A DNA stretch of 64,000 bases from a bacterium (GCA_021784835.1 JAJYHI010000155.1:22990-86989); one strand, 5' to 3'; positions 46,080-56,604 are shown, counted from the stretch's first letter. The notes: a model not told the origin generated them from the sequence alone. Numbers and translations: made by a program.

Positions 46080-47276
46080 TTATAAGCTTAACCCGGAAAT
46101 AAGTTTTGCCGCAAGTTCGCTCTTAGATTCCCTTTCGAATCTTTTTATTTCGCCGGCTTTCGTTATCAGAAAGCCTTCGTTTTCGTTTCCGCCTACAATA
46201 CCTTTAGATACGTCGTTTATGAAAATGTAGTCCAAAGATTTTTCCGCAAGCTTTTTTCTTCCGTTTTCTATTAAGGAGTTCGTTTCGGCGGCAAAACCGA
46301 AAACAGTCTGCCCCTCTTTTTTGATTTCCGAAACGGCTTTTAATAAATCTTCGTTTTGAACGAGTTCGACGCCGAGAACCGTTCCTGCGGCTGAGCCGCA
46401 GCTTTTCTTAATCTTTACGGGGCTTTTTTCTTTAAAACCGTAATCGGAAACGGCCGCGGCCATAAAAAGTATATCGCACCTTTTAAATTCGCTTAAAAGG
46501 GCGTCTTTAAAATCCTTAAAGCCGGTGCGGTTTATAATTTTTATCCGCCTGTTTATATATTTGCGCGCCGCCATGATGTTTAACGCGATTACCGTTACTT
46601 CCGCGCCGCGTTTGGCGGCTTCTTCGGCAAGGCTTATTCCCATTTTTCCGCTTGAACCGTTCGACATAAATCTTACGGGGTCTAGATATTCCCTCATGGC
46701 GCCCGCGGTTACCAAAACATGCTTGCCTTTAAGCGTTTTTTCTTTAAAAATGGATTCGACGTCGAATACTATATCTTCTATTTCGGGAAACCTGCCTTCT
46801 CCTGAATCGCCGCAGGCGGCATTTCCGGTTTCCGGCGAAACGGTATAAAAATTATATTTCCTTAGTTTATCCAAATTGTCTTTTAATATTTTATTCGCGT
46901 ACATATTTGGATTCATGGCGGGGGCTAAAACCTTGGGCTTGTCCGGCGAAGCGGAAACCGCCAGCGTTATAAGGGTATCGGCAATGCCCGCGGCAAATTT
47001 ATTAATCGTGTTGAACGTTGCGGGAGCTATTAATATAATATCGGCAAATTTTGACAAGGCGATATGCGACAGCGGGCTTTTAAAAGCGTCGTCCCTAAAA
47101 ACATCCTCTCCGAAAGATTCAAAAATATAAGGGGAAATAAATTTTTCCGCCGAGGCGCTTACTATGATTTTAACGTTTGCGCCTTCTTTTTTAAGGCTTC
47201 TATATAAATCGACGCTTTTATAGCATGCAATCGAACCGGTAACGCACAAAAGAATGTTTTTATCCGTTAATGCCAT
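46080..47276 (-). CDS. coaBC: Phosphopantothenoylcysteine decarboxylase / synthetase
   Basis: 398 residues. The CoaC flavoprotein half has 'LLCVTGSIACYKSVDLYR' near 9-26 and 'LAPAMNPNMYAN' near 114-125. The CoaB half starts near 188 with 'VTAGAMREYLDPVRFMSNGSSGKMG' split over its nucleotide-binding residues. It performs two steps of coenzyme A synthesis. It follows the MBL-fold gene by 24 bases. Confidence 0.95.
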   Translation of the reverse strand: MALTDKNILLCVTGSIACYKSVDLYRSLKKEGANVKIIVSASAEKFISPYIFESFGEDVFRDDAFKSPLSHIALSKFADIILIAPATFNTINKFAAGIADTLITLAVSASPDKPKVLAPAMNPNMYANKILKDNLDKLRKYNFYTVSPETGNAACGDSGEGRFPEIEDIVFDVESIFKEKTLKGKHVLVTAGAMREYLDPVRFMSNGSSGKMGISLAEEAAKRGAEVTVIALNIMAARKYINRRIKIINRTGFKDFKDALLSEFKRCDILFMAAAVSDYGFKEKSPVKIKKSCGSAAGTVLGVELVQNEDLLKAVSEIKKEGQTVFGFAAETNSLIENGRKKLAEKSLDYIFINDVSKGIVGGNENEGFLITKAGEIKRFERESKSELAAKLISGLSL

Positions 47277-47300
47277 ATAATAATATCGAATATTGGAAAA

Positions 47301-47930
47301 TTAAATTAGATACGGATTATATTTTCTTTCCTCTCCTATCGTGGTGGGTTCTCCGTGGCCCGGCAAAACCTTTATGCCGTCCGCCAGTTTCAATAGTTTG
47401 TTTTTAATGGAGCTTATAATAAGTTCCTGCGAGCCGCCGGAAATATCCGTTCTTCCTATGGTATTTTTAAAAAGGGTGTCTCCGCTGAAAAGGTATTTAT
47501 CGTTTACTAAAAAAGACGTGCTTCCCGGAGAATGTCCGGGCGTAAAAATCGGCAGGATATTAACGCCTTCTACGGCAATAGCCTCGTTTTCCCTTAAATA
47601 TTCGTCTATAACTACATCGCCGGTATAAATAAAACCTAAGTATTCGGCTTGCTCCTTTAAATTTTTCAGTATGTATTCTTCTTCTTTGTTTGCCATGATT
47701 TTAATGCCGAATTTTTCCTTGAAATAATTGTCCATGGCCACATGGTCTATGTGGCAGTGGGTATTAAGTATAAACTTTAGAACGATGCCTTCGTCTTTTA
47801 TTATTTTTTCTATTTTTTTTTCCCGTCCCCCCGGGTCTATCAAAAAACCTTCTTTTCTGCCGCCTAAGTCGTTAAACGCAATATATGTGTTTACTTCAAA
47901 TGGTCCCGCCGGAATAGAATAAAATTTCAT
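47301..47930 (-). CDS. Metallo-beta-lactamase-fold hydrolase (GloB-like)
   Basis: 209 residues. The zinc motif HxHxDH is 'THCHIDHVAMD' (His58, His60, Asp62, His63). 'TPGHSPGS' near 130, 'SGDTLF' and 'LPGHGEPT' near the end complete the metal site. This is the small hydroxyacylglutathione-hydrolase-like group; substrate unknown. Confidence 0.9.
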   Translation of the reverse strand: MKFYSIPAGPFEVNTYIAFNDLGGRKEGFLIDPGGREKKIEKIIKDEGIVLKFILNTHCHIDHVAMDNYFKEKFGIKIMANKEEEYILKNLKEQAEYLGFIYTGDVVIDEYLRENEAIAVEGVNILPIFTPGHSPGSTSFLVNDKYLFSGDTLFKNTIGRTDISGGSQELIISSIKNKLLKLADGIKVLPGHGEPTTIGEERKYNPYLI

Positions 47931-47999
47931 AGTTTATTAATTGCCGGCATTATAAGCCGCCAGCTTTTATATAATTTTTATTATATCAATTATATTATT

Positions 48000-49490
48000 T
48001 TAAATTAAATATTTTTGGAAAGCGTTGATTAAAACGCCCAGGTTTTCTTCCGTATCCGCCTCTCCGTATATGCGCATCAAATCTTCCGTTCCCGACAGCC
48101 TTGCCAGAAGCCACGAATCGTCGTCGAAAAAGATTTTATATCCGTCGGTCGTGTTTTTGCCGGTAACGCTTCTCCCTTCAAAGTTTGAGGGGAATTTTTC
48201 CATTTTTTCGTCTATTTCAGCTTTAAACTTTTCTTTATCGACTGCAACGTTTATCCTTTTTGTATATATGGGGCCGAATTTTTCCAGCAGTTTTTTAACG
48301 AGAATCTTCATGGGCTTTTTATAATACGCCAGCATTTCCAGAACTAAAAAACAGGTGTATATTCCGTCTTTATCGGGAGTGTGGCCGGCTACGGTCAGCC
48401 CCGACGATTCTTCTCCGGCCATTATAACCCTGTTTTCCGATATAAGTTTGCCGAGGTATTTAAACCCGACCGGCGTTTCTATTGCTTTAAAACCATAATG
48501 CTTTGCAACCCTGTCCACCAAAGCCGTAGTGGCCACGCTTCTTGCGGCGTCTCCCTTTATTCCTTTGCCTTCTATATAATAATTGTAAAGAAGGGGAAAA
48601 ATTATATTGGGTTCGACGAAATCGCCGCCCTCGTCCAGTATTCCGTATCTGTCGGCATCACCGTCCGCCGCAAGCCCTATCGCCAATTTTTCCGAACCGT
48701 CCATAGCTCTGTTTTTGTTATAATTTTTAATTAAACCGCCGAGCGTGCCAAGATTTTTTGCCGAAGGGTCGGGGGCCATGCCGGGAGCGAAAAAAGCGTC
48801 CCTTTCCTCGTCGATTTCTTTAAATTCGAAATTTAGCCCTCCGAGCAAGCTCCCTATAATGCCTTTGGAAGTTCCGTGGAGAGAAGTAATAAAAGGATAC
48901 AGGCTCCGGCTGTTTTCGGCGATAAGCCTTAAATCCAGCTTTGATTTTACAATGTCTATATAATGGCCGGTAAAACCTTCTTCGGTTAACAAGCCCCGTT
49001 TTTTTGCTTCTTCGAAATCTATAAATTTGTATCGCCGCGATATTAGAAGCTCGTTCGATTTTTTCGTTATAATTTCAGTGTCTTCGGGAAGAGCCGGTCC
49101 TCCCCAGTCCGGCGAAAACTTGATGCCGTTGTAATTGTACGGGTTATGGCTGGCGGTTATGTTTATAGCTCCAAGAGCTTTTTCTTTTAAAATTTTTAAC
49201 GAGATTACGGGGGTCGCGGTAAAAGTGTCCGCAAAAATAACGTTAAAACCGTTGGCGCAAAAAACGCCGGCGCTTATTTTGGCAAATTCTTCCGATAAAA
49301 ACCGGGTGTCGTATCCTACTATTATCTTCTTTGAAGGAAAAACGCCCCCGTATTTTCCGGCCAGAAAATCGCATATAGCCTGAGAAACTAACTTAACGGA
49401 ATCATAGGTAAAGTCGTCGGCTATTTTCCCCCTGTAACCGGACGTTCCAAATTCAATCTCGAAAGTTTTTTGCACGTCTTTTTCCGCCAT
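48000..49490 (-). CDS. Phosphoglucomutase / phosphomannomutase family protein
   Basis: 496 residues. The phosphoserine loop is intact in 'INITASHNPYNYNGIKFSP' near 113-131. The metal loop 'AADGDADRYGI' is near 275-285 and the sugar loop 'GEESSGLT' near 360. It interconverts sugar 1- and 6-phosphates; glucose or mannose preference cannot be judged. It lies 73 bases after the fused GTase gene on the same strand. Confidence 0.9.
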   Translation of the reverse strand: MAEKDVQKTFEIEFGTSGYRGKIADDFTYDSVKLVSQAICDFLAGKYGGVFPSKKIIVGYDTRFLSEEFAKISAGVFCANGFNVIFADTFTATPVISLKILKEKALGAINITASHNPYNYNGIKFSPDWGGPALPEDTEIITKKSNELLISRRYKFIDFEEAKKRGLLTEEGFTGHYIDIVKSKLDLRLIAENSRSLYPFITSLHGTSKGIIGSLLGGLNFEFKEIDEERDAFFAPGMAPDPSAKNLGTLGGLIKNYNKNRAMDGSEKLAIGLAADGDADRYGILDEGGDFVEPNIIFPLLYNYYIEGKGIKGDAARSVATTALVDRVAKHYGFKAIETPVGFKYLGKLISENRVIMAGEESSGLTVAGHTPDKDGIYTCFLVLEMLAYYKKPMKILVKKLLEKFGPIYTKRINVAVDKEKFKAEIDEKMEKFPSNFEGRSVTGKNTTDGYKIFFDDDSWLLARLSGTEDLMRIYGEADTEENLGVLINAFQKYLI

Positions 49491-49563
49491 TGCGTTTCGT
49501 TTCTCCCGTATTTATTATAATATTGGACAGGCTCGTTAAGCTCTTGCGCATCCGCCGCCAACC

Positions 49564-52083
49564 CTACGATAAAGCGCTGAAATTTCTTTCATTTTTCCAT
49601 TTTTCGATATCGTTGCTAAATTGGTTTATTAGCTGAAGAGCTTCTTCTTTTTCCTTGCTTTCCGAAAATATATCGAAATGGGCGCCCTCCAACGTCGGAT
49701 ACGCCAGAACCCACCCGTTTGTTTTTATGAGCTTTATGCCGTCTATTAATAAAACGTCATCGCTTTCGTATTTTTCAAAAAATTTTCTCATTATAAAGCC
49801 TTTCAGTTCGCTGGGACACGGCACTCTTTTATATTCAAAATAAGTAGGCTCGATATACCTCAGTTCGTTTTTAATGGAAGTATTAAGTTTGGCAAGCATC
49901 TCTAAGAGCTTTATCGCGGAATACATTCCGTCGAATGCGGGCATAAATCTGGAATAAATGTAACCGCCTTCGTTGTCTCCGGCAAAAGAAACATTGCAGC
50001 ATACAGATTTTTCCATTAAAGAACTTGAAAAATTTTTAGCGAAAATTACTTCAAAATTATAATCTGCGGCATTTTTCATTATATTAAAAGAAGAATTGAC
50101 GGGGACGGATATTTGCCCGCCGTTTTTTTCGTTTTTCATAATCAATAAAGACATTAAGGTCAGCGCGGTATTGCCGTCTATATTGTCTCCGTTTTCGTCG
50201 CATATGTAAATCTTTTCTCCTCCGTTGTCTATAAAAATTCCCATATCCGCGTTAATAGACCTTACGATGCTTGACAATTCCCTCAGGGATTTTTTAAATT
50301 CCCTTTCAGTCTTCGTAATCTTCGTCTGGTCTAAATTTGCGTTCAGATGAACCGAATCTATTCCTAGTTTGCCGATTATCGCCGGAAAAATCTTGCTCGA
50401 ACTTCCGTAAGAATAATCGATTACTATTTTAAATTTTCTTTTTACGATTTTATCGGTATCAATAGTGTTCAGAAATCCGTCCGTGTAATATTCGGTCCCG
50501 TGGGTCGGATAGAATATTTCTCCAGTATCTTCCGAACCTACTCTGGAGTAGTCTTCCCTGAAAAACAGCCTCTCGATTTTCTGTTCGCCCAGCGAAGACA
50601 GGTCTAAACCGTTGGAATCGAAAAATTTTATGTTTAAAAGCTTTTTATCGAACGGATGCTTTCTTACATGTATGCCGCCGTAGCTTTTAAACTGTTTGGC
50701 CTGATACCTTACGATAGAAATAGGCGTATCGCTAAAATCGTTCACGTTTACGCCTACCGAAAGGACGCCGGACATCATCGCGCGCGAAAAAAGACGGGAC
50801 GTTTTATGGCTGTCTCTTGAAACGGAAATAGTCCTGTTTTTGCCTATGGTCGCGCCGAATGCCGCGCCTAACTTGGATGCGAATTCCGGCGTAATTTCCA
50901 AGTTTGCGAGGGCCGTTATGCCGTATTGTCCGAATATTTTAGCCGCCCATTTATCCGACCAGATGAGGCTTTCGGATAATATTGCCCCGTCTTCGACGTT
51001 TTTAAACGGCCATATTTTAACGTTGGGATTTATTACCGCGCTGTTGCCTATATGGCATACGTCGGATATGACCGCGCCCGAGCCGACGAATACATTATTT
51101 CCGATATTGGATTTATAGCCTAATATTGCTTCCTGGATATCGCAGTTTGAACCTATTTTAGAAGATTTCCCGATAACGGAACCGTTTATAACGGTATTTT
51201 CTCCTATCGAACAATTGTCCCCTATCACGCAATTTTTAATTTTGCAGTTTTGCATTATATGGACTTCTTTTCCGAAAATAGAATCTTCGACGTTGCAGCT
51301 TATATCTATAATGCTTTTGCCGCTTATTCTAACGTTTTTTTCGAAGAGGGTTCCCCCTTCGATATTTAAATCTATCTTCCCTGATATAATATCCAGATGG
51401 CTCTGCCTGTATTCGGAAAGGGTGCCTACGTCCTTCCAGTATCCCGAAGATATATGCCCGAAAAAATTTTTCTTTTCCTTCAAAAGAATAGGGAAAAGGT
51501 CTTTGGAAAAATCAAATTCGCTTTTTTCAGGAATTATTTTCAGAACTCTTTTATTTAATACATATATCCCGGTATTTATAGTATCGCTGAATACCTCCGC
51601 CCATGTGGGTTTTTCGAGAAATTTTGTTATTCTGCCTTCATTGTCCGTTATTACTATTCCAAAGGACAGCGGGTTTTCCACCCTTGTAAGAACTATTGTG
51701 GCATCGGCGTTTTGCCCGGTATGAAAATTTATGGACTTGCTTAAATTAATATCGGTAATTATATCCGCGCTGATTACGATAAAATCGTCGTCTTTTATTA
51801 TGCTCTCCACGTTTTTAACCGCGCCTGCCGTTCCGTAATCTTCTTCGGCAAGCACGTATTCTATTTTTACTCCCAGACCGGCTCCGTCCTTAAAGTAATT
51901 TTTTATAAGTTCGGGCTGGACATGCAAAAGGACTATTAAATCGTCTATCCCATGCGCTTTAAGCAAATCTACTACATGCTCCATCATAGGCTTATTTGCG
52001 ACGTGTATCATGGGCTTTGGGGCATTATTCGTCAAAGGCTTAAGTCTCGTGCCGAAACCGCCCGCCATTATAACTGCCTGCAT
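49564..52083 (-). CDS. NDP-sugar pyrophosphorylase fused to beta-helix and PMM-like domains
   Basis: 839 residues. A nucleotidyltransferase domain (about 1-230) starts 'MQAVIMAGGFGTRLKPLTNN'. Left-handed beta-helix repeats follow (about 250-370). From about 380 there are phosphohexomutase-like domains starting 'IGKNRTISVSRDSHKTSR', but the catalytic phosphoserine loop is replaced: 'SYGGIHVRKHPFD' stands where 'TASHNP' is expected. This architecture is known in mannose-1-phosphate guanylyltransferase-like fusions. The mutase half is probably inactive or regulatory. A complete mutase gene is adjacent. Confidence 0.88.
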   Translation of the reverse strand: MQAVIMAGGFGTRLKPLTNNAPKPMIHVANKPMMEHVVDLLKAHGIDDLIVLLHVQPELIKNYFKDGAGLGVKIEYVLAEEDYGTAGAVKNVESIIKDDDFIVISADIITDINLSKSINFHTGQNADATIVLTRVENPLSFGIVITDNEGRITKFLEKPTWAEVFSDTINTGIYVLNKRVLKIIPEKSEFDFSKDLFPILLKEKKNFFGHISSGYWKDVGTLSEYRQSHLDIISGKIDLNIEGGTLFEKNVRISGKSIIDISCNVEDSIFGKEVHIMQNCKIKNCVIGDNCSIGENTVINGSVIGKSSKIGSNCDIQEAILGYKSNIGNNVFVGSGAVISDVCHIGNSAVINPNVKIWPFKNVEDGAILSESLIWSDKWAAKIFGQYGITALANLEITPEFASKLGAAFGATIGKNRTISVSRDSHKTSRLFSRAMMSGVLSVGVNVNDFSDTPISIVRYQAKQFKSYGGIHVRKHPFDKKLLNIKFFDSNGLDLSSLGEQKIERLFFREDYSRVGSEDTGEIFYPTHGTEYYTDGFLNTIDTDKIVKRKFKIVIDYSYGSSSKIFPAIIGKLGIDSVHLNANLDQTKITKTEREFKKSLRELSSIVRSINADMGIFIDNGGEKIYICDENGDNIDGNTALTLMSLLIMKNEKNGGQISVPVNSSFNIMKNAADYNFEVIFAKNFSSSLMEKSVCCNVSFAGDNEGGYIYSRFMPAFDGMYSAIKLLEMLAKLNTSIKNELRYIEPTYFEYKRVPCPSELKGFIMRKFFEKYESDDVLLIDGIKLIKTNGWVLAYPTLEGAHFDIFSESKEKEEALQLINQFSNDIEKWKNERNFSALS

Positions 52084-52243
52084 ATTTAGCTTAACTCCTC
52101 CATTCGGATATCGCCGGATTGCGCTTTTTTAATATATATAAGGTTGCATTTAAAGGCTTATTCTATTAAAATTATATCTTAATTAATTATAAAATCAAAA
52201 TATAAAATCTATCTTGCGGTTAATTTTTATCGATTTTTCATTT

Positions 52244-52834
52244 ATGTTTTCTTACGTCCTTCGCTTAGACACGAAAATTTTTTTATTTATTAATAACAAT
52301 TTTCACTTTTCGTTTCTTGACGAAAATATGCGCGCCGCCACGTTTTTAGGGAACGGCTGGGTAGCTTACTGGTTAGTTCTTTTTTACGTCTATATTTACA
52401 ATCGTTTAAAATTTAAAGAATCTTTTTTTCTGCTTTTCTTAACCCAGATAATTCCGGGCATATTCGACATCATTATAAAAAAAACCGTTAACAGGCCAAG
52501 GCCGGTCGTCGCGCTCGATAGCCTTATAAAATCCGGGGCCGTCCATGTGAACCTGCTCGGAAGGCGTCTGAGCGAACATTCTTTTCCGTCCGGACACTCG
52601 GTAACGGCTTTTTCTCTTGCGGTAGCTCTTTCCTATATGTTCCCCGGATATAAAAAAATATTTTATGCGCTTGCGTTTATAGTCGCTTTTTCAAGAGTTT
52701 ACGACGGAGAGCATTATCCTTTGGACGTTATAGCCGGAGGCATCCTCGGCTATCTTTTTGCGCGGATTACCCTTGCCGCATATAAAAGAATAAGAAAAAT
52801 TAACGGCTTCAACTTTGAAGCATCAAGAGGTTAA
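52244..52834 (+). CDS. PAP2 family phosphatase
   Basis: 196 residues from ATG 52244; a TTG at 52214 is possible and neither has a good ribosome binding site. The three PAP2 motifs are present: 'KKTVNRPRP', 'PSGHSVTAF', and 'SRVYDGEHYPLDVIAGG'. Five to six membrane segments. It likely acts on undecaprenyl pyrophosphate or another lipid phosphate. It converges with lptE and overlaps it by 12 bases. Confidence 0.9.
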   Translation: MFSYVLRLDTKIFLFINNNFHFSFLDENMRAATFLGNGWVAYWLVLFYVYIYNRLKFKESFFLLFLTQIIPGIFDIIIKKTVNRPRPVVALDSLIKSGAVHVNLLGRRLSEHSFPSGHSVTAFSLAVALSYMFPGYKKIFYALAFIVAFSRVYDGEHYPLDVIAGGILGYLFARITLAAYKRIRKINGFNFEASRG

Positions 52835-53377
52835 TCTTTTGGACTCTATGTATAACGAAATTTTTCTGGCGATTCTTTTAGAAGCGGTTTCTATTGCCGT
52901 TTTTTCCTGTTTGTGGGCGATAAGAGGATTTATATAATTATAATATGACGCGCTCGAAGAAAAGCTGACATGCCTGAAGACTATGCTCCCGTTTGCCTTG
53001 TATAGATTGACCGCGACAGTTACGGTTATCATATAATCGACCGCGGCGGCGACCCCCGTATAGGATGTAACGTTATTTTGAATAGAAGTAATCTTTCCGG
53101 TGAGATAATACAAGGCATTGCTTTTATTTGCCGTAAACATATCGGTATATACGTTAAGATAATTAACGATATTATTGGAAAAATAAACCCCGGCGCCGCT
53201 TTTATAAGTTAAATTTTTAAAAGGCTTTATATATATCTCCGATATATTATTATATTTTTTATACCCGGACGAATTTAAAGCCGGCGCGCCGCTTCCTTTT
53301 AATACCCTGAATCCGCATGACGTTGCAACGACTGCCGAGAGTAAGATAAAAACGGCAAGCGTAAATTTAATTTTCAT
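52823..53377 (-). CDS. lptE: LptE-like LPS-assembly lipoprotein
   Basis: 184 residues. Lipoprotein signal ending in 'VATSC' (Cys21), then 'GFRVLKG' like the LptE start 'GYxL'. The rest matches the LptE pattern 'ISEIYIKPFKNLTYKSG' and 'LTGKITSIQNNVTSYTG'. LptE plugs LptD and helps LPS reach the outer leaflet. Its position after leuS is a common linkage. The two stop regions overlap the PAP2 gene on the other strand. Confidence 0.85.
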   Translation of the reverse strand: MKIKFTLAVFILLSAVVATSCGFRVLKGSGAPALNSSGYKKYNNISEIYIKPFKNLTYKSGAGVYFSNNIVNYLNVYTDMFTANKSNALYYLTGKITSIQNNVTSYTGVAAAVDYMITVTVAVNLYKANGSIVFRHVSFSSSASYYNYINPLIAHKQEKTAIETASKRIARKISLYIESKRLTS

Positions 53378-53425
53378 GATAATTAATTAATAAGTAATAT
53401 ATTATTTTTATTTTCTTATTTTATT

Positions 53426-56068
53426 CTATACTATTATGCTTAAAAGTTTATTTTTAACATATATCGTTTTTTTAATAAAACTTTTTTCGGAAACGTATTT
53501 TTTTATTTTATCGCTGTTAAGGGCCGCCTCGAGCACCGAAGGCTCGTCGGCATTTATGCCTGCGACAATAACTCCGCGCATTTTGCCGTTTACCTGAACC
53601 GCAATATTGCAGTTTTCTTCTGTATAACCCGTGTCGATAATTTTCGGCCATGATTCTTTTTCTATGGAAGAACCGTTTAGAATTTCAAACGTTTCCGCGC
53701 AGATATATGGGATAAAGGGATATAATATTAAAATAACGGAGCTTAAGAAATATTTGAGCGCATATTTATCCGCTTTGCGTAAAACCTTTCCCTTTCCGGC
53801 AACATTTTCATATAAGCGATTAAAATCGTTGAGCAATTCCATCGATGAACTTATTATGGTATTAAAATGGTATCTTCCGTTCATTTCCGTTTCGGTTTTT
53901 TCTAATATCTGCCCTAAATTATATAGTATTTTCTTAATATCTCGGCTTATTTCGCTATTAAGGGATTCGCTTTCGCCTTCCATAATAAAATCGCGGCCGG
54001 CGTCTTTTAGAATTTCCGAACTCGCTATAACGGTTTTATAAAACCTGCTAATAAACCGGAATGTCCCCTCGACTCCGGAATCGTTCCATTCCAAGTCTTT
54101 TTCGGGAGGCGCGGCAAAAAGAACGAATAACCTTACGGTGTCGGCTCCGTATTTTCTGATTAGTTCGTCGGGGTCCACTACGTTGCCTTTGGATTTAGAC
54201 ATTTTAGCCCCGTTTTTTACGACCATTCCCTGCGTCAAAAGGTTCTTGAACGGTTCGTTTAATCTAAAATAGCCCAAATCCCTTAGCGCTTTAACGAAAA
54301 ACCTAGAATATAAAAGATGCATAACGGCATGCTCGACCCCTCCTATATACTGGTCCACCGGAAGCCATTTTTCCACGTCTTCGATTTTAAATGGAACGTC
54401 TTCCGCTCCGTCGGAAAGGGTATATCTTAAAAAATACCACGACGACTCTACGAAAGTATCCATGGTGTCGGTTTCCCGTTTTGCATAGCCTCCGCATTTC
54501 GGGCATTTTGTATCCGTAAAGCTCTTTAATCTTTCCAGCGGCGAGGCGCCCTTGCCTGTAAAAGCTATGGCGTCTGCGCCGGAATATGCGGCTGATGCTT
54601 TAAATTCATCGGCGGCGGTCAAAGCGCCCTCGACGGTCAAATTAAAATCGACCGGAAGTATCAACGGCAAATCGCTTTCATTTAAAGGTACTGTCCCGCA
54701 TTTTTTGCAGTAAACAACAGGTATAGGACACCCCCAGTATCTCTGCCGCGATATTCCCCAATCCTTAAGCCTGTAATTAATAACCTTTTTGCCGCTCCCG
54801 GTTTTTTCGGCAAAAGCGGCAATTCTTTCTTTCGCTTCTTCGGAAGAAAGTCCGTCAAATTCTCCGGAATTAATAAGCGTTCCCGGAGCGGTAAAAGGCA
54901 GTCCTTCAGATTCTTCGGCGTTTCCGCTTTTATCTTTTTCTTTCGGTGCCGGCGGGTTAATTACCCTGATTATTTCAATCCCGTATTTTTCGGCAAATTC
55001 GTAATCGCGTACATCGTGCGCCGGAACCGACATTATTGCGCCTGTTCCATAATCCATTAAAACAAAATTTGCTATATATATGGGAATCTTTTTTTTAGTG
55101 AACGGATTAACGGCATAACGCCCGGTAAAAAATCCCTCTTTTTCCGTAATATCTTTTGACACTAATGAATTATGAATAATTTTTTCGAGTTCGATTTTCT
55201 TTCCGGAATCTGCGGTTAACTTTTCGGCAAGAGGATGAAACGGGGACACGGCTATAAAAGTTGCGCCGAAAATAGTATCCGCCCTTGTAGTAAAAATTTC
55301 TATGTAATTATCTTCGGCGTTTTTTTCGGAACAAACCTCGTCTATTTTAAAAAAAACGCTCAATCCCGAACTTTTTCCTATCCAGTTCCTTTGCATGGTT
55401 TTTACTTTATCCGGCCATCCTTCAAGCCCGTCCAAATCTTTAAGCAATTCTTCGGCATAAGCGGTTATTTTAAAAAACCACTGCTCCATATTTTTTATCG
55501 TAACGGTTTCGCCGCATCTCCAGCAATTTCCGTCTTCGACCTGTTCGTTCGCAAGAGTGGTGCTGCATGATTCGCACCAGTTTACGTTGGAATTTTTTTT
55601 ATAGGCCAGCCCTTTTTCCAGCATTTTTAGAAAAAATAATTGCTCCCATTTATAGTATAAAGGGTCGGACGTTATGACGAGCCTGTCCCAGTCGTAAGAA
55701 AAACCGAGCCTTTTTAGCTGAACCGTCATCGAATTTATATTATTTTTAGTCCACAAGGAAGGATTAGTCTTGTTTTTTATCGCTGCATTCTCGGCGGGAA
55801 GCCCAAAGCTGTCGAAACCGATAGGATGAAGGACGGAATATCCCTTCAACCTTTTAAAACGTGCGACGGCGTCTCCTATCGCGTAGTTTCTGACATGCCC
55901 CATATGAATCCTTCCGGAAGGATAAGGAAACATTTCCAGGCAATAAAATTTGGGCTTATTCCGTTCTTCGCATGCTTTAATGCCGAAGGGTCTTTCTTTT
56001 TCCCATAACGACAGCCGCCTGCTTTCAATTTTTTCGAAATCGTAATTTTTATTTAATTCCGCTTCCAT
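53426..56068 (-). CDS. leuS: Leucyl-tRNA synthetase
   Basis: 880 residues, class I synthetase. HIGH motif is 'FPYPSGRIHMGHVRNY' near 48-63 and KMSKS is 'KMSKSKGN' near 625. The CP1 editing domain is present, with 'TRADTIFGATF' near 258. It charges tRNA-Leu; a tRNA-Leu gene is also in this window. Confidence 0.97.
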   Translation of the reverse strand: MEAELNKNYDFEKIESRRLSLWEKERPFGIKACEERNKPKFYCLEMFPYPSGRIHMGHVRNYAIGDAVARFKRLKGYSVLHPIGFDSFGLPAENAAIKNKTNPSLWTKNNINSMTVQLKRLGFSYDWDRLVITSDPLYYKWEQLFFLKMLEKGLAYKKNSNVNWCESCSTTLANEQVEDGNCWRCGETVTIKNMEQWFFKITAYAEELLKDLDGLEGWPDKVKTMQRNWIGKSSGLSVFFKIDEVCSEKNAEDNYIEIFTTRADTIFGATFIAVSPFHPLAEKLTADSGKKIELEKIIHNSLVSKDITEKEGFFTGRYAVNPFTKKKIPIYIANFVLMDYGTGAIMSVPAHDVRDYEFAEKYGIEIIRVINPPAPKEKDKSGNAEESEGLPFTAPGTLINSGEFDGLSSEEAKERIAAFAEKTGSGKKVINYRLKDWGISRQRYWGCPIPVVYCKKCGTVPLNESDLPLILPVDFNLTVEGALTAADEFKASAAYSGADAIAFTGKGASPLERLKSFTDTKCPKCGGYAKRETDTMDTFVESSWYFLRYTLSDGAEDVPFKIEDVEKWLPVDQYIGGVEHAVMHLLYSRFFVKALRDLGYFRLNEPFKNLLTQGMVVKNGAKMSKSKGNVVDPDELIRKYGADTVRLFVLFAAPPEKDLEWNDSGVEGTFRFISRFYKTVIASSEILKDAGRDFIMEGESESLNSEISRDIKKILYNLGQILEKTETEMNGRYHFNTIISSSMELLNDFNRLYENVAGKGKVLRKADKYALKYFLSSVILILYPFIPYICAETFEILNGSSIEKESWPKIIDTGYTEENCNIAVQVNGKMRGVIVAGINADEPSVLEAALNSDKIKKYVSEKSFIKKTIYVKNKLLSIIV

Positions 56069-56090
56069 ATAATGTAAGATATTTATATAA

Positions 56091-56552
56091 TCAAATATAT
56101 TTTATTATAGAAATAAAAAACAGGACGGTTCCGACGACCACCGAGCTATCCGCGATATTAAAGCTCGGCCAGTGGTATTTAAAAATATGAAAATCGAGAA
56201 AATCGACCACGTATCCCTGAAAAATTCTGCTTATAAGGTTTGAAAACGCGCCTGAAATTACTAACGACGCCGATACCGAAAATAAAAAAGAATTAAGATT
56301 AGATTTAAAAAAAGCATAAGCAATCGCCGCTATTACTAACGCCGTAAATATTATTATTATAACATTCGAATGGTTATGCATAAATCCGAATGCCACTCCC
56401 GTATTATCGACGTGGACTATGTCGAAATAATGTTTGGCTACGGGTATTTTTTGGAATAAGCCTATTCCGTTATTTATAAAATATTTTGATAACTGGTCTA
56501 ATACCGCGACGGGAATAAAGACTGAAATAAAAATTATTATTTTTCTTTTCAT
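56091..56552 (-). CDS. lspA: Lipoprotein signal peptidase II
   Basis: 153 residues, four membrane segments. Signatures: 'HVDNTGVAFG' near 47-56 and catalytic Asp residues in 'VVDFLDF' and 'FNIADSSVVVG'. It removes signal peptides from diacylated prolipoproteins, several of which are predicted in this window. It follows pgk by 52 bases and precedes leuS by 22. Confidence 0.94.
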   Translation of the reverse strand: MKRKIIIFISVFIPVAVLDQLSKYFINNGIGLFQKIPVAKHYFDIVHVDNTGVAFGFMHNHSNVIIIIFTALVIAAIAYAFFKSNLNSFLFSVSASLVISGAFSNLISRIFQGYVVDFLDFHIFKYHWPSFNIADSSVVVGTVLFFISIIKYI

Positions 56553-56604
56553 TTAAATTTATTTATACGATTGCAATGATGGAAATTTATTAAGACGAAA
56601 GGAA

